26,351 nt of DNA from JALJPB01 sp963933115 (GTDB taxonomy: Bacteria > Pseudomonadota > Gammaproteobacteria > Enterobacterales > Alteromonadaceae). Where the stretch lies: positions 1 to 26,351 of the forward strand of contig CAWVSL010000038.1 in NCBI GenBank assembly GCA_963933115.1. The letters are read 5' to 3'. Positions 1 through 8,254 of the stretch are shown one piece after another. Numbering within the stretch: position 1 is the stretch's first letter; each line of letters begins with the position of its first letter. The position numbers and the translations under genes were made by a program. The notes under the pieces are model-generated. The model worked only from the letters and a program-made list of their open reading frames with translations. It searched no databases and was not told the origin of the DNA.

Positions 1-87
1 TAGAGTTATTGACAGACACTTGAAAAATAGTTACTTCTTTTGGATATAAAAAGTCTCAGTTGAATGGCTATTTATATTCTGGGATAT

Positions 88-441
88 TCATTGTTTAGGA
101 TTAAAAGTGTTAACAATGACGTCAACTTGGCGTTTGTTGTTTTGCTGGGAAATGATTACCCTTATAATTAAATTATCAGGGTGGAATGCAAGGGTTAATC
201 GGCCTCTTTTAGCTTCTTGGTATGAAATTTCACCATAAGCTATTTTATAAAATCCAGTGATATCTGCCACTGTCATAGAGGTGAAGTAGTTGATTACGGC
301 AGGTATTTTATCGTTAAAGTCAGCAAATATTATTGCGTCATCCATTACTGGGATGTCAAAAGTTTTCTCGGCAGAAACAGTTAAACTAAATAGAGCTAAA
401 AATGTAAGTGATATATAGTTAGCTTTTAATTTGACTCTCAT
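88..441 (-). CDS. Small secreted protein of unknown function
   Basis: I do not recognise this 117-residue protein. Residues 1 to about 24 form a typical Sec signal peptide: basic start (MRVKLK), hydrophobic core and a VSA-EK cleavage site. The mature product is therefore a periplasmic or secreted protein of about 93 residues. The mature part has no cysteine and no motif I can name. It looks like a small mixed alpha/beta domain ending in a beta-rich stretch (residues about 90-112). The start is supported by a purine-rich site (GGGAG) about 10 nt upstream and by a promoter-like sequence at 471-499. It lies downstream of cysZ on the same strand, but its own promoter suggests separate expression. 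That it is a gene is likely; its function is unknown. Confidence 0.7.
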   Translation of the reverse strand: MRVKLKANYISLTFLALFSLTVSAEKTFDIPVMDDAIIFADFNDKIPAVINYFTSMTVADITGFYKIAYGEISYQEAKRGRLTLAFHPDNLIIRVIISQQNNKRQVDVIVNTFNPKQ

Positions 442-470
442 TAAAGCCTGACTCCCTTCGATTTAAACAT

Positions 471-499
471 AATGTAAAAGGCCTATTAAGTTAGGTCAA
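471..499 (-). promoter_or_regulatory. Candidate sigma-70 promoter of the small secreted protein
   Basis: On the minus strand, TTGACC (494-499) is separated by 17 bp from TACATT (471-476), giving 5/6 and 4/6 matches to the sigma-70 hexamers. It lies about 30 bp upstream of the start codon at 441. The inverted repeat at 500-531 abuts the -35 element and could be an operator. This is pattern recognition only. Confidence 0.4.
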
Positions 500-531
500 T
501 AGGTCTTATTATTAGTCATAATGAAGACCTA
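500..531. repeat. Inverted repeat between cysZ and the small secreted gene
   Basis: The left arm TAGGTCTTATTAT (500-512) pairs with ATAAT (518-522) and AAGACCTA (524-531), leaving a bulged G at 523 and a 5-nt loop. The stem is about 13 bp. There is no T-run on either side, so a simple intrinsic terminator for cysZ is doubtful. It sits directly upstream of the candidate promoter at 471-499. Confidence 0.45.
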
Positions 532-629
532 CTAAAATCATAAAATGTAAGCTATTTATCTCTTTATGCCATGTTTAACTTAATAGTTCTATTATGGCCG
601 TTATCGTTTTATTTTACTCAACTGATTAA

Positions 630-1430
630 TTATCGACTCATTTTAGATCTTATAGCTTCATCTCTATATTTTTCAACCCACAAGGCTGTTGCACCACATA
701 TAGCAACCGGCATAACAATTAAATTAATAATGGGTATCAGAGAAAAAATGGCTACGGCTACACCAAAACTATAGCTTACTTTTTGATTATTCTTTAATAC
801 TTGTTTCATTTCGACAAATGAAATTTTGTGATTATCAAAAGGGTAGTCTTTATATTGTACTGCCATCATCCAAGCAACAAATAAGAACCAAAGTATTTGC
901 CCTATAACAGGTAACATGATTAACAAAATAAAAAATCCAATAGCTCTGGGTAGGTAATAGGCAAATTTCTGCCATTCTCTGGATAACGTACGAGGTATAT
1001 CCTTGAGTATATTAGCCATATCACTATCGTCTGCAAAAACAGTCTGAGAATAACTAGTTGTACTGTTTTTTGACCGGTCTTTTAATAATAGCAATTCCAT
1101 TTTTTCACTTAATAAACCATTAAAGGGGGCGGCTAACCAATTGGCTACTGCAGTAAATATGAAAGAGAAAATTATCAATACACTTAATACGGCGAGTGGC
1201 CACAAAAGATAACTAATCCAAGATAACCAGTTTGGGATAGTGTTTTCTATCCAAACCATTAAATAGTCTATTTGATTCAGTAGGTAATAAAAAGCGATTA
1301 CAAATAACACTATATTGATTGCTAAGGGAATAAATACAAAACGACGAACGCCTTTTTTACGTATGAGCTCAAACCCTTTGAAAAAGTAGTCAGCACCACT
1401 TGAGCTTTTTATGTCTATCGATTTGTTCAT
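630..1430 (-). CDS. cysZ: Sulfate transporter CysZ
   Basis: This is a 266-residue inner-membrane protein of the CysZ family, which takes up sulfate for assimilation into cysteine. Four hydrophobic blocks are visible at about residues 30-50, 68-100, 160-192 and 220-250. The family-typical segment with QYKDYPFDNHK (about 192-202) is present between the third and fourth blocks. Length is close to the usual 250-260. The ATG is preceded by TAGGTTTAA, a modest ribosome-binding site. The gene diverges from zipA-ligA, the same neighbourhood as in E. coli, which strongly supports the assignment. Regulation by CysB is known in enterobacteria; I cannot identify a CysB site here. A short inverted repeat lies at 1458-1478 just upstream. 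Confidence 0.93.
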   Translation of the reverse strand: MNKSIDIKSSSGADYFFKGFELIRKKGVRRFVFIPLAINIVLFVIAFYYLLNQIDYLMVWIENTIPNWLSWISYLLWPLAVLSVLIIFSFIFTAVANWLAAPFNGLLSEKMELLLLKDRSKNSTTSYSQTVFADDSDMANILKDIPRTLSREWQKFAYYLPRAIGFFILLIMLPVIGQILWFLFVAWMMAVQYKDYPFDNHKISFVEMKQVLKNNQKVSYSFGVAVAIFSLIPIINLIVMPVAICGATALWVEKYRDEAIRSKMSR

Positions 1431-2397
1431 TTAAACCTAATATTATAATATATTGCCTTAGAGGGAGATGTCCTCTAAATGTCGATATCAATTATAAGTA
1501 TACTTATTACTTAATTACAGTACGAAATTGTTACAAAGCACAATTAATGCTATTAAAGATTTCAACATATTAATAATCCTATTATTATTAATCGCTTATG
1601 AGTTTTAATAGCTTTTTTTTACTGACTTTAAATTACGTATCGGTTACATAAAGGCCATTAAAACAACAAAAAGTATTTATATTGACCCTTAAACTTAAAG
1701 TGGTGGGAAATTTAATATTATTGATACTGTTTAATGGATACTTTTTAGAACACTGAATATTGTTTTAAAGGTGTGATGATAATTCTAAGCTTACCATCAT
1801 GAGATAAAGTGCGGTTTGCCAACTATTTGATGATTTCACTTGAGCAATATTTACAATAAAATCAGCGATTACTATAATTGATAAAAAAAGCTAGGCAGAA
1901 GTTGCAAATGACTTTTGATTTGGTTAATAATAACCTGTAAATTTATTTCCTAAGGTATTCGATAGTCGTGAAGTTTATTTAGGATTAAAGTCTAACGACT
2001 GAATTGATTATCGTTATTATTATCTCAAAAACAATACAGGGTTATGGTCATAGTACTATTTGTTACTGGGTAGAAATAAACGCTGACTCAATGATCATAA
2101 CACTTTGATGATTATAAATTTAATCCAACACCATCTTGTAAGTGAGATGAAGTTAATGTTCTATTAGCGGATGATGATTTTTGAACGTTTTTTGTAACTG
2201 AGTCAAAAAAATGTCTTAAACGATGCAATTTAGTTATATTAGTCATAATAAAATAACAATGGAAATGGTTTCATTCCAAACAAATGTTACTATGTTATAA
2301 CTCGATATTTGTCTGGTGGTTGCTGTTGGCATTGATGAAGCTATGATAACGGTAGAAAATACATAAGAATAAAATATATAAGAATAAAATAGGCCTT
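1431..2397. other. Long AT-rich intergenic region between cysZ and zipA
   Basis: This gap of 967 bp between divergent genes must contain both promoters. I see no convincing reading frame, tRNA or rRNA. Visible small structures are an inverted repeat TTAGAGG/CCTCTAA (1458-1464 and 1472-1478), a stem GGTTA/TAACC (1922-1935), a dyad TGATGATAA/TTACCATCA near 1775-1800, and GAAA-TGG-TTTC around 2262-2273. A 15-bp tandem duplication of ATAAGAATAAAATAT lies at 2363-2392 just before zipA. None has a recognised function. An unannotated small RNA cannot be excluded. Confidence 0.5.
2363..2392. repeat. 15-bp tandem duplication before zipA
   Basis: Two adjacent copies of ATAAGAATAAAATA(T/G) occupy 2363-2377 and 2378-2392 with 14 of 15 positions identical. 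They end 5 bp before the zipA start codon, so they occupy the place where a ribosome-binding site should be. The second copy followed by AGG (2391-2393) gives only a weak one. Confidence 0.6.
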
Positions 2398-3513
2398 ATG
2401 ATGGAAGATAACTTTAGACATTCATTAATTATAATTAGCGCAGTTGTTATTGGCGCTATTTTTGTTCATGGTTTGTGGACAATTAGAAAAAATAAAAACC
2501 CTTACAAATTAAAGGCAAGTAAGGTAAAAGTTGAACCCTTTGAACGTAATTTCGATCGTGGTGGTTTTGATCAAGATGGCGTGAGTAAAGTAAAGGTTAA
2601 ACTCGAAACAGATGATTTTAAAAGTAATGATGTGACTGCAAGTAAATCACCTAATATTGAAACTCCGCAAGCTACGCCGGTAAGTGAAAATGATAAACCT
2701 TCTATAGAGTCCCAAACCAAAGATGTTAATGATTTATTAGAAACATCCTCTATTGACATGTCAGAAAAATCTATCGAAGAGATATCAGTTAGTGAGCCTC
2801 TAAATTTTTCAGCTACAGAAAATCAAGAATTAATTGATGACCTAGAAATATCAGGTCAAAACATTGTTCTAGAGGAAGTTATCTCAGAAAAGCCTATTTA
2901 TGCACAGCCTGTTTCTCGGCCTAAGCTAAAAAGTAAAAGTGAACTCAAACGGGATCAAATTGAACTGAATTTTGGTGCAGGTGCTAAAGCCAAAATTAAA
3001 ACTGAATCAATAGAGTTGCCGAGTATATCGGCAACTAAAGAAAAGCCTACTGAACAAGATAATGTTGAGTTATCAGCTGTTCAACCTGAAGTATTAGCGT
3101 TATCAGTGGTAATGCCTAATAATCAAATTATGCAAGGTGCTGCCTTGTTACCTATGCTGTTAACCTTAGGATTAAAATACGGTGAAATGAATATATTCCA
3201 TCGTCATCAAGATAATGCTGGCACAGGTCCAGTCACTTTTAGTTTAGCTAATATGATGAATCCTGGGTCGTTTGATCTCGATAATATGGAAACATATGCG
3301 ACTCAGGGCGTGACATTATTTATGATGCTCCCCAACGCTGGTAATGCCTTTGATGTTTATCAACAAATGCTGTCAGCCGCTAAGCAAATAAGTGAAGAGT
3401 TTACCGCTCAAATTCTTGATGATAAGCGTAATGTAATGACTAAACAAACTGAACAACATTATGAGAGTAGAATTCGTAGCTTTGAAATTAAAAATCGTGC
3501 TATGGCTGTTTAA
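2398..3513 (+). CDS. zipA: Cell division protein ZipA
   Basis: ZipA tethers FtsZ to the inner membrane during septal ring assembly. This 371-residue protein has the family's architecture: a short periplasmic N-terminus and one transmembrane helix (residues about 8-28), then a basic patch (RKNKNPYKLK). A long, charged, low-complexity linker runs from about 40 to 225. The C-terminal FtsZ-binding domain (about 230-368) includes MPNNQIMQGAALLPML, YGEMNIFHRH, the NPGSFDLD segment and VTLFMMLPNAGNAFD. E. coli ZipA has 328 residues; the extra length is in the linker. Two ATGs stand in tandem (2398, 2401), so the start may be one codon later. The ribosome-binding site is weak. ligA follows in the same direction after 212 bp. 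Confidence 0.95.
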   Translation: MMEDNFRHSLIIISAVVIGAIFVHGLWTIRKNKNPYKLKASKVKVEPFERNFDRGGFDQDGVSKVKVKLETDDFKSNDVTASKSPNIETPQATPVSENDKPSIESQTKDVNDLLETSSIDMSEKSIEEISVSEPLNFSATENQELIDDLEISGQNIVLEEVISEKPIYAQPVSRPKLKSKSELKRDQIELNFGAGAKAKIKTESIELPSISATKEKPTEQDNVELSAVQPEVLALSVVMPNNQIMQGAALLPMLLTLGLKYGEMNIFHRHQDNAGTGPVTFSLANMMNPGSFDLDNMETYATQGVTLFMMLPNAGNAFDVYQQMLSAAKQISEEFTAQILDDKRNVMTKQTEQHYESRIRSFEIKNRAMAV

Positions 3514-3541
3514 TTCTATAAGCTTTTAACTTTGTACTTGA

Positions 3542-3573
3542 TAACAGGTAAGTACAGTCAAATTTACCTGTTA
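3542..3573 (+). terminator. Stem-loop downstream of zipA (possible terminator)
   Basis: A perfect 10-bp inverted repeat, TAACAGGTAA (3542-3551) and TTACCTGTTA (3564-3573), encloses a 12-nt loop and begins 29 nt after the zipA stop. It lacks a following T-run, so it may be a processing or stability element and not an intrinsic terminator. Confidence 0.35.
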
Positions 3574-3676
3574 CTGGCTAGTTATTAAACAACGACATTA
3601 TTTAAAATTATAGTTTAATTAAGTTAATGGTATTTTCTAGCAAAGTACAATGATGGTACATACTAACCCCCTAAAA

Positions 3677-3697
3677 TGAATGAATATTCTTCATTCA
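3677..3697. repeat. Inverted repeat in the ligA upstream region
   Basis: TGAATGAA (3677-3684) and TTCATTCA (3690-3697) form a perfect 8-bp inverted repeat with a 5-nt centre, ending 28 bp before the ligA ATG. It could be an operator or a leader hairpin; no known regulator is recognised. Confidence 0.4.
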
Positions 3698-3725
3698 CCT
3701 ACAAATAAATAAAATAAGCTACCTT

Positions 3726-5798
3726 ATGTCAGACGCTACTGCTGAAAACCGAGTTAAAGAACTTCACCGTCTTTTACAACTTTATAATCATCAATATTAT
3801 GTGCTTGATGAGCCAACTGTCCCTGATGTCGAATATGATGGTTTGATGAGAGAGCTCATTGGATTAGAAACTTCTTACCCTGAACTTAAAGCTATAGACT
3901 CACCCAGTCAAAAGGTTGGTGGTGAAGCATTAAAAGTTTTTTCGCAAGTAACTCATAAAATTCCGATGCTGTCTCTTGATAACGTTTTTACAACACAGGA
4001 ATGGCAAGGATTTATTAAGCGTGTTGACGATAGACTGAAAGCTGATGATATAAACACCATTAGATTTTGTGCTGAACCAAAACTTGATGGCTTAGCCGTA
4101 AGTTTACGTTATGAAAATGGGTTGTTGGTTCAGGCAGCAACACGCGGTGATGGTGCTACAGGTGAAAATATCACCACAAATGTTAGAACAATAAAGTCTA
4201 TTCCATTAAGATTAGTTGGTGAGGGAATTCCTAATGTTTTAGAGGTTAGGGGAGAAGTTTTTATGCCCAAAGCCAGTTTTAATACTTTAAACAAACTGGC
4301 AATTAAAAAAGGTGAAAAAACCTTTGCTAATCCTCGAAATGCAGCTGCTGGGAGCTTGCGACAACTTGACTCAAAAGTTACCGCTAGTCGAAATTTAGCT
4401 TTTTATGCTTATGGTATTGGTTTTGTTGGTGATAATGAAAACACCTTAAATGAAGAATGGTTATCAAATTCTCATTTTGGCCGTTTAGAACAGCTCAAAT
4501 GTTTAGGGATTCCAATGTGCCCTGAGGTTAAATTATTAAATACATCAACATTAGTTAATGATTTTTATCAGAGTATTTTATCTCAACGTGACGCCCTTAG
4601 TTATGAAATTGATGGTACAGTTTTTAAAGTTGATAACATTCTTTTACAGAAAAAGCTTGGTTTTGTTGCTAGAGCACCCCGTTGGGCAACGGCTTATAAA
4701 TTCCCAGCCCAAGAAGAAACAACTAAGTTACTCGATGTCGAATTTCAAGTAGGAAGAACAGGAGCTATTACTCCGGTTGCTAGGTTAGACCCTAAATTTG
4801 TTGGCGGGGTAACCGTTAGTAATGCCACTTTACATAATCAAGATGAAATAGACAGGTTAGGCATTAAGATTAATGATTATGTCACCATAAGAAGAGCTGG
4901 AGATGTTATTCCTCAAATTGTTAATGTGCAAGTAGGTAAACGACTAAGTGATCAGTCCTCCCTAGCTGATTCAGAAAAGCTACGTGATATAGTTTTTCCT
5001 AATCAATGTCCTGTCTGTCAATCAGCTGCTGTTAAGGCAGAGGGTGAAGCTGTATTGCGCTGTACCGGTGGCTTGTTTTGTGGCGCGCAACGAAAGGAGG
5101 CTATTAAACATTTCTCTTCAAGAAAAGCATTAGATGTAGATGGTTTAGGTGATAAATTAGTTGAACAGTTAGTTGATGAGCAGTTAATTAAAACACCTGC
5201 GGATTTATTTAAATTAACTGAGCTTAATGTCAGTACTATGGAACGTATGGGGCAAAAGTCGGCACGTAATCTAATCAATGGCTTAGAAAGTGCTAAAGTG
5301 ACCACCTTGCCTAAATTTATTTATGCCCTTGGGATAAGAGAAGTAGGTGAAACGACTGCAACGAACTTAGCTCACTATTTTTTAAGTTTCTCAGCGGTTA
5401 AAGAGGCAAATATAGAACAGTTGCAAAAAGTACCTGATGTTGGTGCCGTTGTCGCAAAAAATATTGTTCACTTCTTTCAACAACCACATAATATTGAAGT
5501 GATCTGTGAATTAGAAAGTATTATGTCCTGGCCTGATATTGAATTGAAAAGTGACGATGAACAGCCGTTAAAAGATCAAGTGTTTGTGCTTACGGGTACA
5601 TTAAATCAAATGGGGCGAAGTGAAGCTAAGGCGTCATTACAGGCACTAGGAGCTAAGGTTTCAGGTAGTGTTTCGGTAAAAACACATTATTTGGTCGCAG
5701 GTGAAAAATCTGGTTCCAAACTGACTAAAGCGCAAGACTTAGGCGTGAAAATCATGACTGAAGATGAAATGATAGCCTTATTGGCCTCTCATGATTAA
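3726..5798 (+). CDS. ligA: NAD-dependent DNA ligase LigA
   Basis: LigA seals nicks during replication and repair using NAD+ as AMP donor. The protein has 690 residues (E. coli 671) with the complete domain order. The N-terminal Ia domain carries YNHQYYVLDEP (about 20-30) for NMN binding. The adenylation domain has the catalytic lysine in EPKLDG (Lys about 119). An OB fold covers about 335-420. A four-cysteine zinc finger follows (CPVC about 427-430, then Cys about 445 and 451). A helix-hairpin-helix region covers about 460-600. A C-terminal BRCT domain (about 615-688) contains FVLTGTL and TKAQDLGVKI. No key residue is missing. No strong ribosome-binding site precedes the ATG. Its stop overlaps the stop of the convergent gene on the other strand. 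Confidence 0.97.
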   Translation: MSDATAENRVKELHRLLQLYNHQYYVLDEPTVPDVEYDGLMRELIGLETSYPELKAIDSPSQKVGGEALKVFSQVTHKIPMLSLDNVFTTQEWQGFIKRVDDRLKADDINTIRFCAEPKLDGLAVSLRYENGLLVQAATRGDGATGENITTNVRTIKSIPLRLVGEGIPNVLEVRGEVFMPKASFNTLNKLAIKKGEKTFANPRNAAAGSLRQLDSKVTASRNLAFYAYGIGFVGDNENTLNEEWLSNSHFGRLEQLKCLGIPMCPEVKLLNTSTLVNDFYQSILSQRDALSYEIDGTVFKVDNILLQKKLGFVARAPRWATAYKFPAQEETTKLLDVEFQVGRTGAITPVARLDPKFVGGVTVSNATLHNQDEIDRLGIKINDYVTIRRAGDVIPQIVNVQVGKRLSDQSSLADSEKLRDIVFPNQCPVCQSAAVKAEGEAVLRCTGGLFCGAQRKEAIKHFSSRKALDVDGLGDKLVEQLVDEQLIKTPADLFKLTELNVSTMERMGQKSARNLINGLESAKVTTLPKFIYALGIREVGETTATNLAHYFLSFSAVKEANIEQLQKVPDVGAVVAKNIVHFFQQPHNIEVICELESIMSWPDIELKSDDEQPLKDQVFVLTGTLNQMGRSEAKASLQALGAKVSGSVSVKTHYLVAGEKSGSKLTKAQDLGVKIMTEDEMIALLASHD

Positions 5799-6160
5799 TT
5801 GAGCGAAAAAATAGCATAAATAAAACCGATTGTCGGTAAGGGGAGTAAAAGTGCAAATAACATGCTCTCACTCCATTCAATAATCCGATAAAAAACATAC
5901 CAAGATTTTTTATTGGGTTTAGTAGACGGTAATACTTGAAAAAAGAATATAAAGGATGAAAAAACTAACATCTGCAAAGCTGCAAATAAGATCGCAAGTG
6001 CCAACCAGATTAAAAACGTGGGTGTTTCATAGCTTACTTGTAACTCTAATAACAGGTACAAAGTGAATGCTGCCGCACTCCAAGTAAGTAGTGGCCATTT
6101 GACATTTGATAAGTTTGAGGCTAAGTGGTGAAACTTTTCTGGAGTAAACCAGTATTTCAT
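5795..6160 (-). CDS. Small integral membrane protein, unknown function
   Basis: I do not recognise this 121-residue protein. It has three to four hydrophobic segments: about 22-40, a long one or a pair at about 48-77, and 98-118. The N-terminus is polar and aromatic (MKYWFTPEKFHHL), and there is a basic loop (TKPNKKSW) near 80-87, so it is probably an inner-membrane protein. No catalytic motif or cysteine is visible. It is convergent with ligA and its TAA overlaps the ligA TAA by 4 bp (5795-5798). I see no terminator between them, so the two transcripts probably read into each other. The hydrophobic pattern and the tight packing against ligA argue that it is real. Confidence 0.7.
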   Translation of the reverse strand: MKYWFTPEKFHHLASNLSNVKWPLLTWSAAAFTLYLLLELQVSYETPTFLIWLALAILFAALQMLVFSSFIFFFQVLPSTKPNKKSWYVFYRIIEWSESMLFALLLPLPTIGFIYAIFSLN

Positions 6161-6551
6161 TGTTAATCCTTAAATGATCGTTATTAGCTAATCTGTACCA
6201 TAACGTTTAAATACTAAATATAGGTTAAATAGTATAACGTTTACAGACGAAGAAATGTTAACTTTTCCCTGAGGGTTAATATTGCTTGAAATATCGATAA
6301 TAAATTTTATATCGATCATGGAAATAAAATAATTGATCAATGTGTTGAGGTATCTGAGCTCTAAAAATGTCAACTATACTCAGGAAAAGAATAACACTAG
6401 CTTAATTTAAATTAATCAAAACACTTTCACATAGCACGCAATTTTTCCTAAGAATATTTACGTGTTAACAAAAATATAAAAACGATTACTAATCAATATT
6501 TGTTAAAATTTAAGATCAACAAATATACTTCTTTTTAATAAATGGAATATT
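6161..6551. other. Intergenic region between two divergent genes
   Basis: This 391-bp AT-rich region separates the minus-strand membrane protein from the M48 protease gene. It carries a direct repeat ATAACGTTTA at 6200-6209 and 6234-6243, exactly 34 bp apart, just upstream of the minus-strand gene. A CCCTGAGGG palindrome lies near 6268-6276, and a promoter-like sequence for the protease gene at 6500-6529. A 61-codon minus-strand frame at 6188-6373 is not convincing as a gene. Confidence 0.45.
6500..6529 (+). promoter_or_regulatory. Candidate promoter of the M48 lipoprotein gene
   Basis: TTGTTA (6500-6505) and TATACT (6524-6529) are separated by 18 bp and match the sigma-70 hexamers at 4/6 and 5/6. 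The start codon lies 22 bp beyond the -10 element, giving a leader of about 15 nt that contains TGGAA. Confidence 0.4.
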
Positions 6552-7355
6552 ATGAAATTTAAATCCCTCTTGGTCACTTGTTGGCTAGCTTTTATATTAA
6601 GCGCTTGTTCGACCTCTTCCACGGGCCGAAATCAAGTGTTGCTATATTCTTCAAATGAATTAGAAAGCATGGGGTTGCAGTCTTTTGACGTCATAAAGCA
6701 AAAAGAGAAAATGAGTATTAACAAAGCGACTAATAAATTTGTGCAATGTGTCTCATCCGCTATCACTGTTAACATACCTAAGTCCTCTCATGACGGTTCC
6801 TGGGAAATCGTGGTGTTTGATTCTGAACAGGTTAATGCCTTTGCTTTACCAGGTGGTAAGATTGGAATTTATACAGGTATTTTAAAAGTGACTGAAAATC
6901 AAGACCAGTTAGCGGCTATTATTGCTCATGAAGTTGGCCATGTTATAGAAAATCACTCAAATGAACGTATATCATCGCAGCGGTTATCTCAAACAAGTAT
7001 GGCAATAGCGGGAGCTGCTCTAGAAAGCCATGGTATTAAAAATAGAAACTTATATATGTCAGGTTTAGGCATAGGTCTTCAATATGGTGTTTTAATGCCT
7101 TATAGCCGCGCTCATGAAAGTGAGGCTGATGTTATCGGCCAAGAGTTAATGGCAAAGTCTGGTTTCAATCCCCAAGCAAGTATTGAATTATGGCAAAACA
7201 TGGCGGCACTCAGTAATAAAAAAACCTTACCAGAGTTTATGTCGACACATCCTTCAAATAAAAAAAGAATAAATGAATTAACAACGCATTTAGCCGTATC
7301 ATCTAAGCTATATAAATCAGAGAATAATCCCAAGTGTTATAAGCCAAAAAGTTAA
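6552..7355 (+). CDS. M48 family metalloprotease lipoprotein, LoiP/YggG-like
   Basis: This is a zinc peptidase anchored to an envelope membrane, 267 residues long. Residues 1-19 are a lipoprotein signal peptide ending in the lipobox LSAC (Cys19). The catalytic HEVGH motif is at 126-130, the third zinc ligand is in HESEAD (188-193), and the conserved STHPSNKKRI segment is at 231-240. The NAFALPGG substrate-cleft motif is at about 95-102. This is the full M48B set seen in E. coli LoiP (YggG, 252 residues) and in the peptidase part of BepA. The absence of a C-terminal TPR domain excludes BepA itself. The family handles outer-membrane protein quality control; this specific role is inferred. The next gene, an FKBP isomerase, has its own promoter-like element. 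Confidence 0.9.
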   Translation: MKFKSLLVTCWLAFILSACSTSSTGRNQVLLYSSNELESMGLQSFDVIKQKEKMSINKATNKFVQCVSSAITVNIPKSSHDGSWEIVVFDSEQVNAFALPGGKIGIYTGILKVTENQDQLAAIIAHEVGHVIENHSNERISSQRLSQTSMAIAGAALESHGIKNRNLYMSGLGIGLQYGVLMPYSRAHESEADVIGQELMAKSGFNPQASIELWQNMAALSNKKTLPEFMSTHPSNKKRINELTTHLAVSSKLYKSENNPKCYKPKS

Positions 7356-7423
7356 GCGGATAAACTAATTGTAAAATAAAGGCAAAATGTCATTATCAAT
7401 GACTACTGTATAACGCTCATCTA

Positions 7424-7432
7424 TGCTACAAT
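7424..7432 (+). promoter_or_regulatory. Candidate extended -10 promoter for fklB
   Basis: TGCTACAAT (7424-7432) matches the extended -10 form TGnTATAAT with one change. No good -35 hexamer lies 16-18 bp upstream, which is tolerated for extended -10 promoters. Transcription would begin near 7439 and give a leader of about 35 nt before the start at 7473. Confidence 0.4.
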
Positions 7433-7472
7433 TTTGCGCGAAATTTTCTGTAATTATTTAAGAAGTGATCGA

Positions 7473-8096
7473 ATGTCTGAAAATAAATTTGAAACAATTG
7501 AACAACGTGTAAGTTATGGTGTGGGTCGTCAGTTAGGTGACCAATTACGTAACAATCCTTTTAAAGAATTTGACACCGCTGCAGTACAAGCAGGTGTTGC
7601 AGATGCTTTATCTGCAACTCCGAGCCAAGTATCAGAAGAGTTATTAAATGAAGCTTTTTCTGTTGTCTCTAAAAAAATGCAAGAGTTAGAGCAAGCTGTA
7701 GCAAAAGAAAAGTCAGCGGAAGGCGAGGCTTATTTAGCTGAAAATGCTAAACGTGATGAAGTAACGGTCACCGAGTCTGGCTTACAATATGAAGTACTTG
7801 CTACTGGTGAAGGCGAAAAGCCAACAGCTGCTAGCACAGTTCGTACACATTACCACGGTAGCTTTATCTCAGGCGATGTTTTTGATAGCTCAGTTGATCG
7901 TGGTCAACCTGCAGAGTTCCCAGTAAATGCCGTTATTCCTGGATGGACAGAAGCGTTACAACTGATGACTGAAGGTTCTAAGTGGCGTTTACACGTACCA
8001 TATAGCTTAGCTTATGGCGAGCAAGGTTCACAAGGAGCTATTCCTCCTTACTCAACATTAATATTTGATGTTGAGTTAATTGCTATTATTAGTTAA
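7473..8096 (+). CDS. fklB: FKBP-type peptidyl-prolyl cis-trans isomerase, FklB-like
   Basis: The enzyme catalyses proline isomerisation during protein folding. From this ATG the product has 207 residues, matching FklB (FKBP22, 206 residues). The N-terminus, FETIEQRVSYGVGRQLG, is the typical dimerisation helix region of the FklB/FkpA group. A helical linker covers about 60-100. The FKBP catalytic domain (about 105-207) includes VRTHYHGSFISGDVFDSS, FPVNAVIPGWTEALQLM, GSKWRLHVP, LAYGEQG and IPPYSTLIFDVEL. No signal peptide is seen, so it is probably cytoplasmic. An in-frame TTG 39 bp upstream (7434) would add 13 residues unlike the family; the ATG with AAGAAG upstream is preferred. A strong intrinsic terminator follows. 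Confidence 0.93.
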   Translation: MSENKFETIEQRVSYGVGRQLGDQLRNNPFKEFDTAAVQAGVADALSATPSQVSEELLNEAFSVVSKKMQELEQAVAKEKSAEGEAYLAENAKRDEVTVTESGLQYEVLATGEGEKPTAASTVRTHYHGSFISGDVFDSSVDRGQPAEFPVNAVIPGWTEALQLMTEGSKWRLHVPYSLAYGEQGSQGAIPPYSTLIFDVELIAIIS

Positions 8097-8110
8097 TAAG
8101 ATAGATTTTT

Positions 8111-8135
8111 AAAGCCGGGTTTTCCCGGCTTTTTT
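8111..8135 (+). terminator. Intrinsic terminator of fklB
   Basis: AAAGCCGGG (8111-8119) pairs perfectly with CCCGGCTTT (8124-8132) around a TTTT loop, and the T-run continues to 8135. It begins 15 nt after the fklB stop. Confidence 0.92.
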
Positions 8136-8254
8136 ATAGATAGTGACTGTCTTCGTTTTAGAAGGTAGAGTTATCAATCATTAATGTTTATCAGCAAATT
8201 TTATAACCAGGTTAGTAGTAGCTAATAGATTTAATCATTAAAATAGAAAATAAA

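Noticed and set aside
571..774. Plus-strand frame of 67 codons over the end of cysZ
   Set aside because: It overlaps the coding region of cysZ on the other strand and has no family-like features.
6188..6373. Minus-strand frame of 61 codons between the membrane protein and the M48 gene
   Set aside because: It is AT-rich, Ile- and Asn-rich sequence of low complexity with no clear ribosome-binding site; more likely chance.
7434..7472. Upstream TTG start for fklB
   Set aside because: It adds 13 residues absent from FklB relatives and overlaps the likely transcription start; the ATG at 7473 matches the family.
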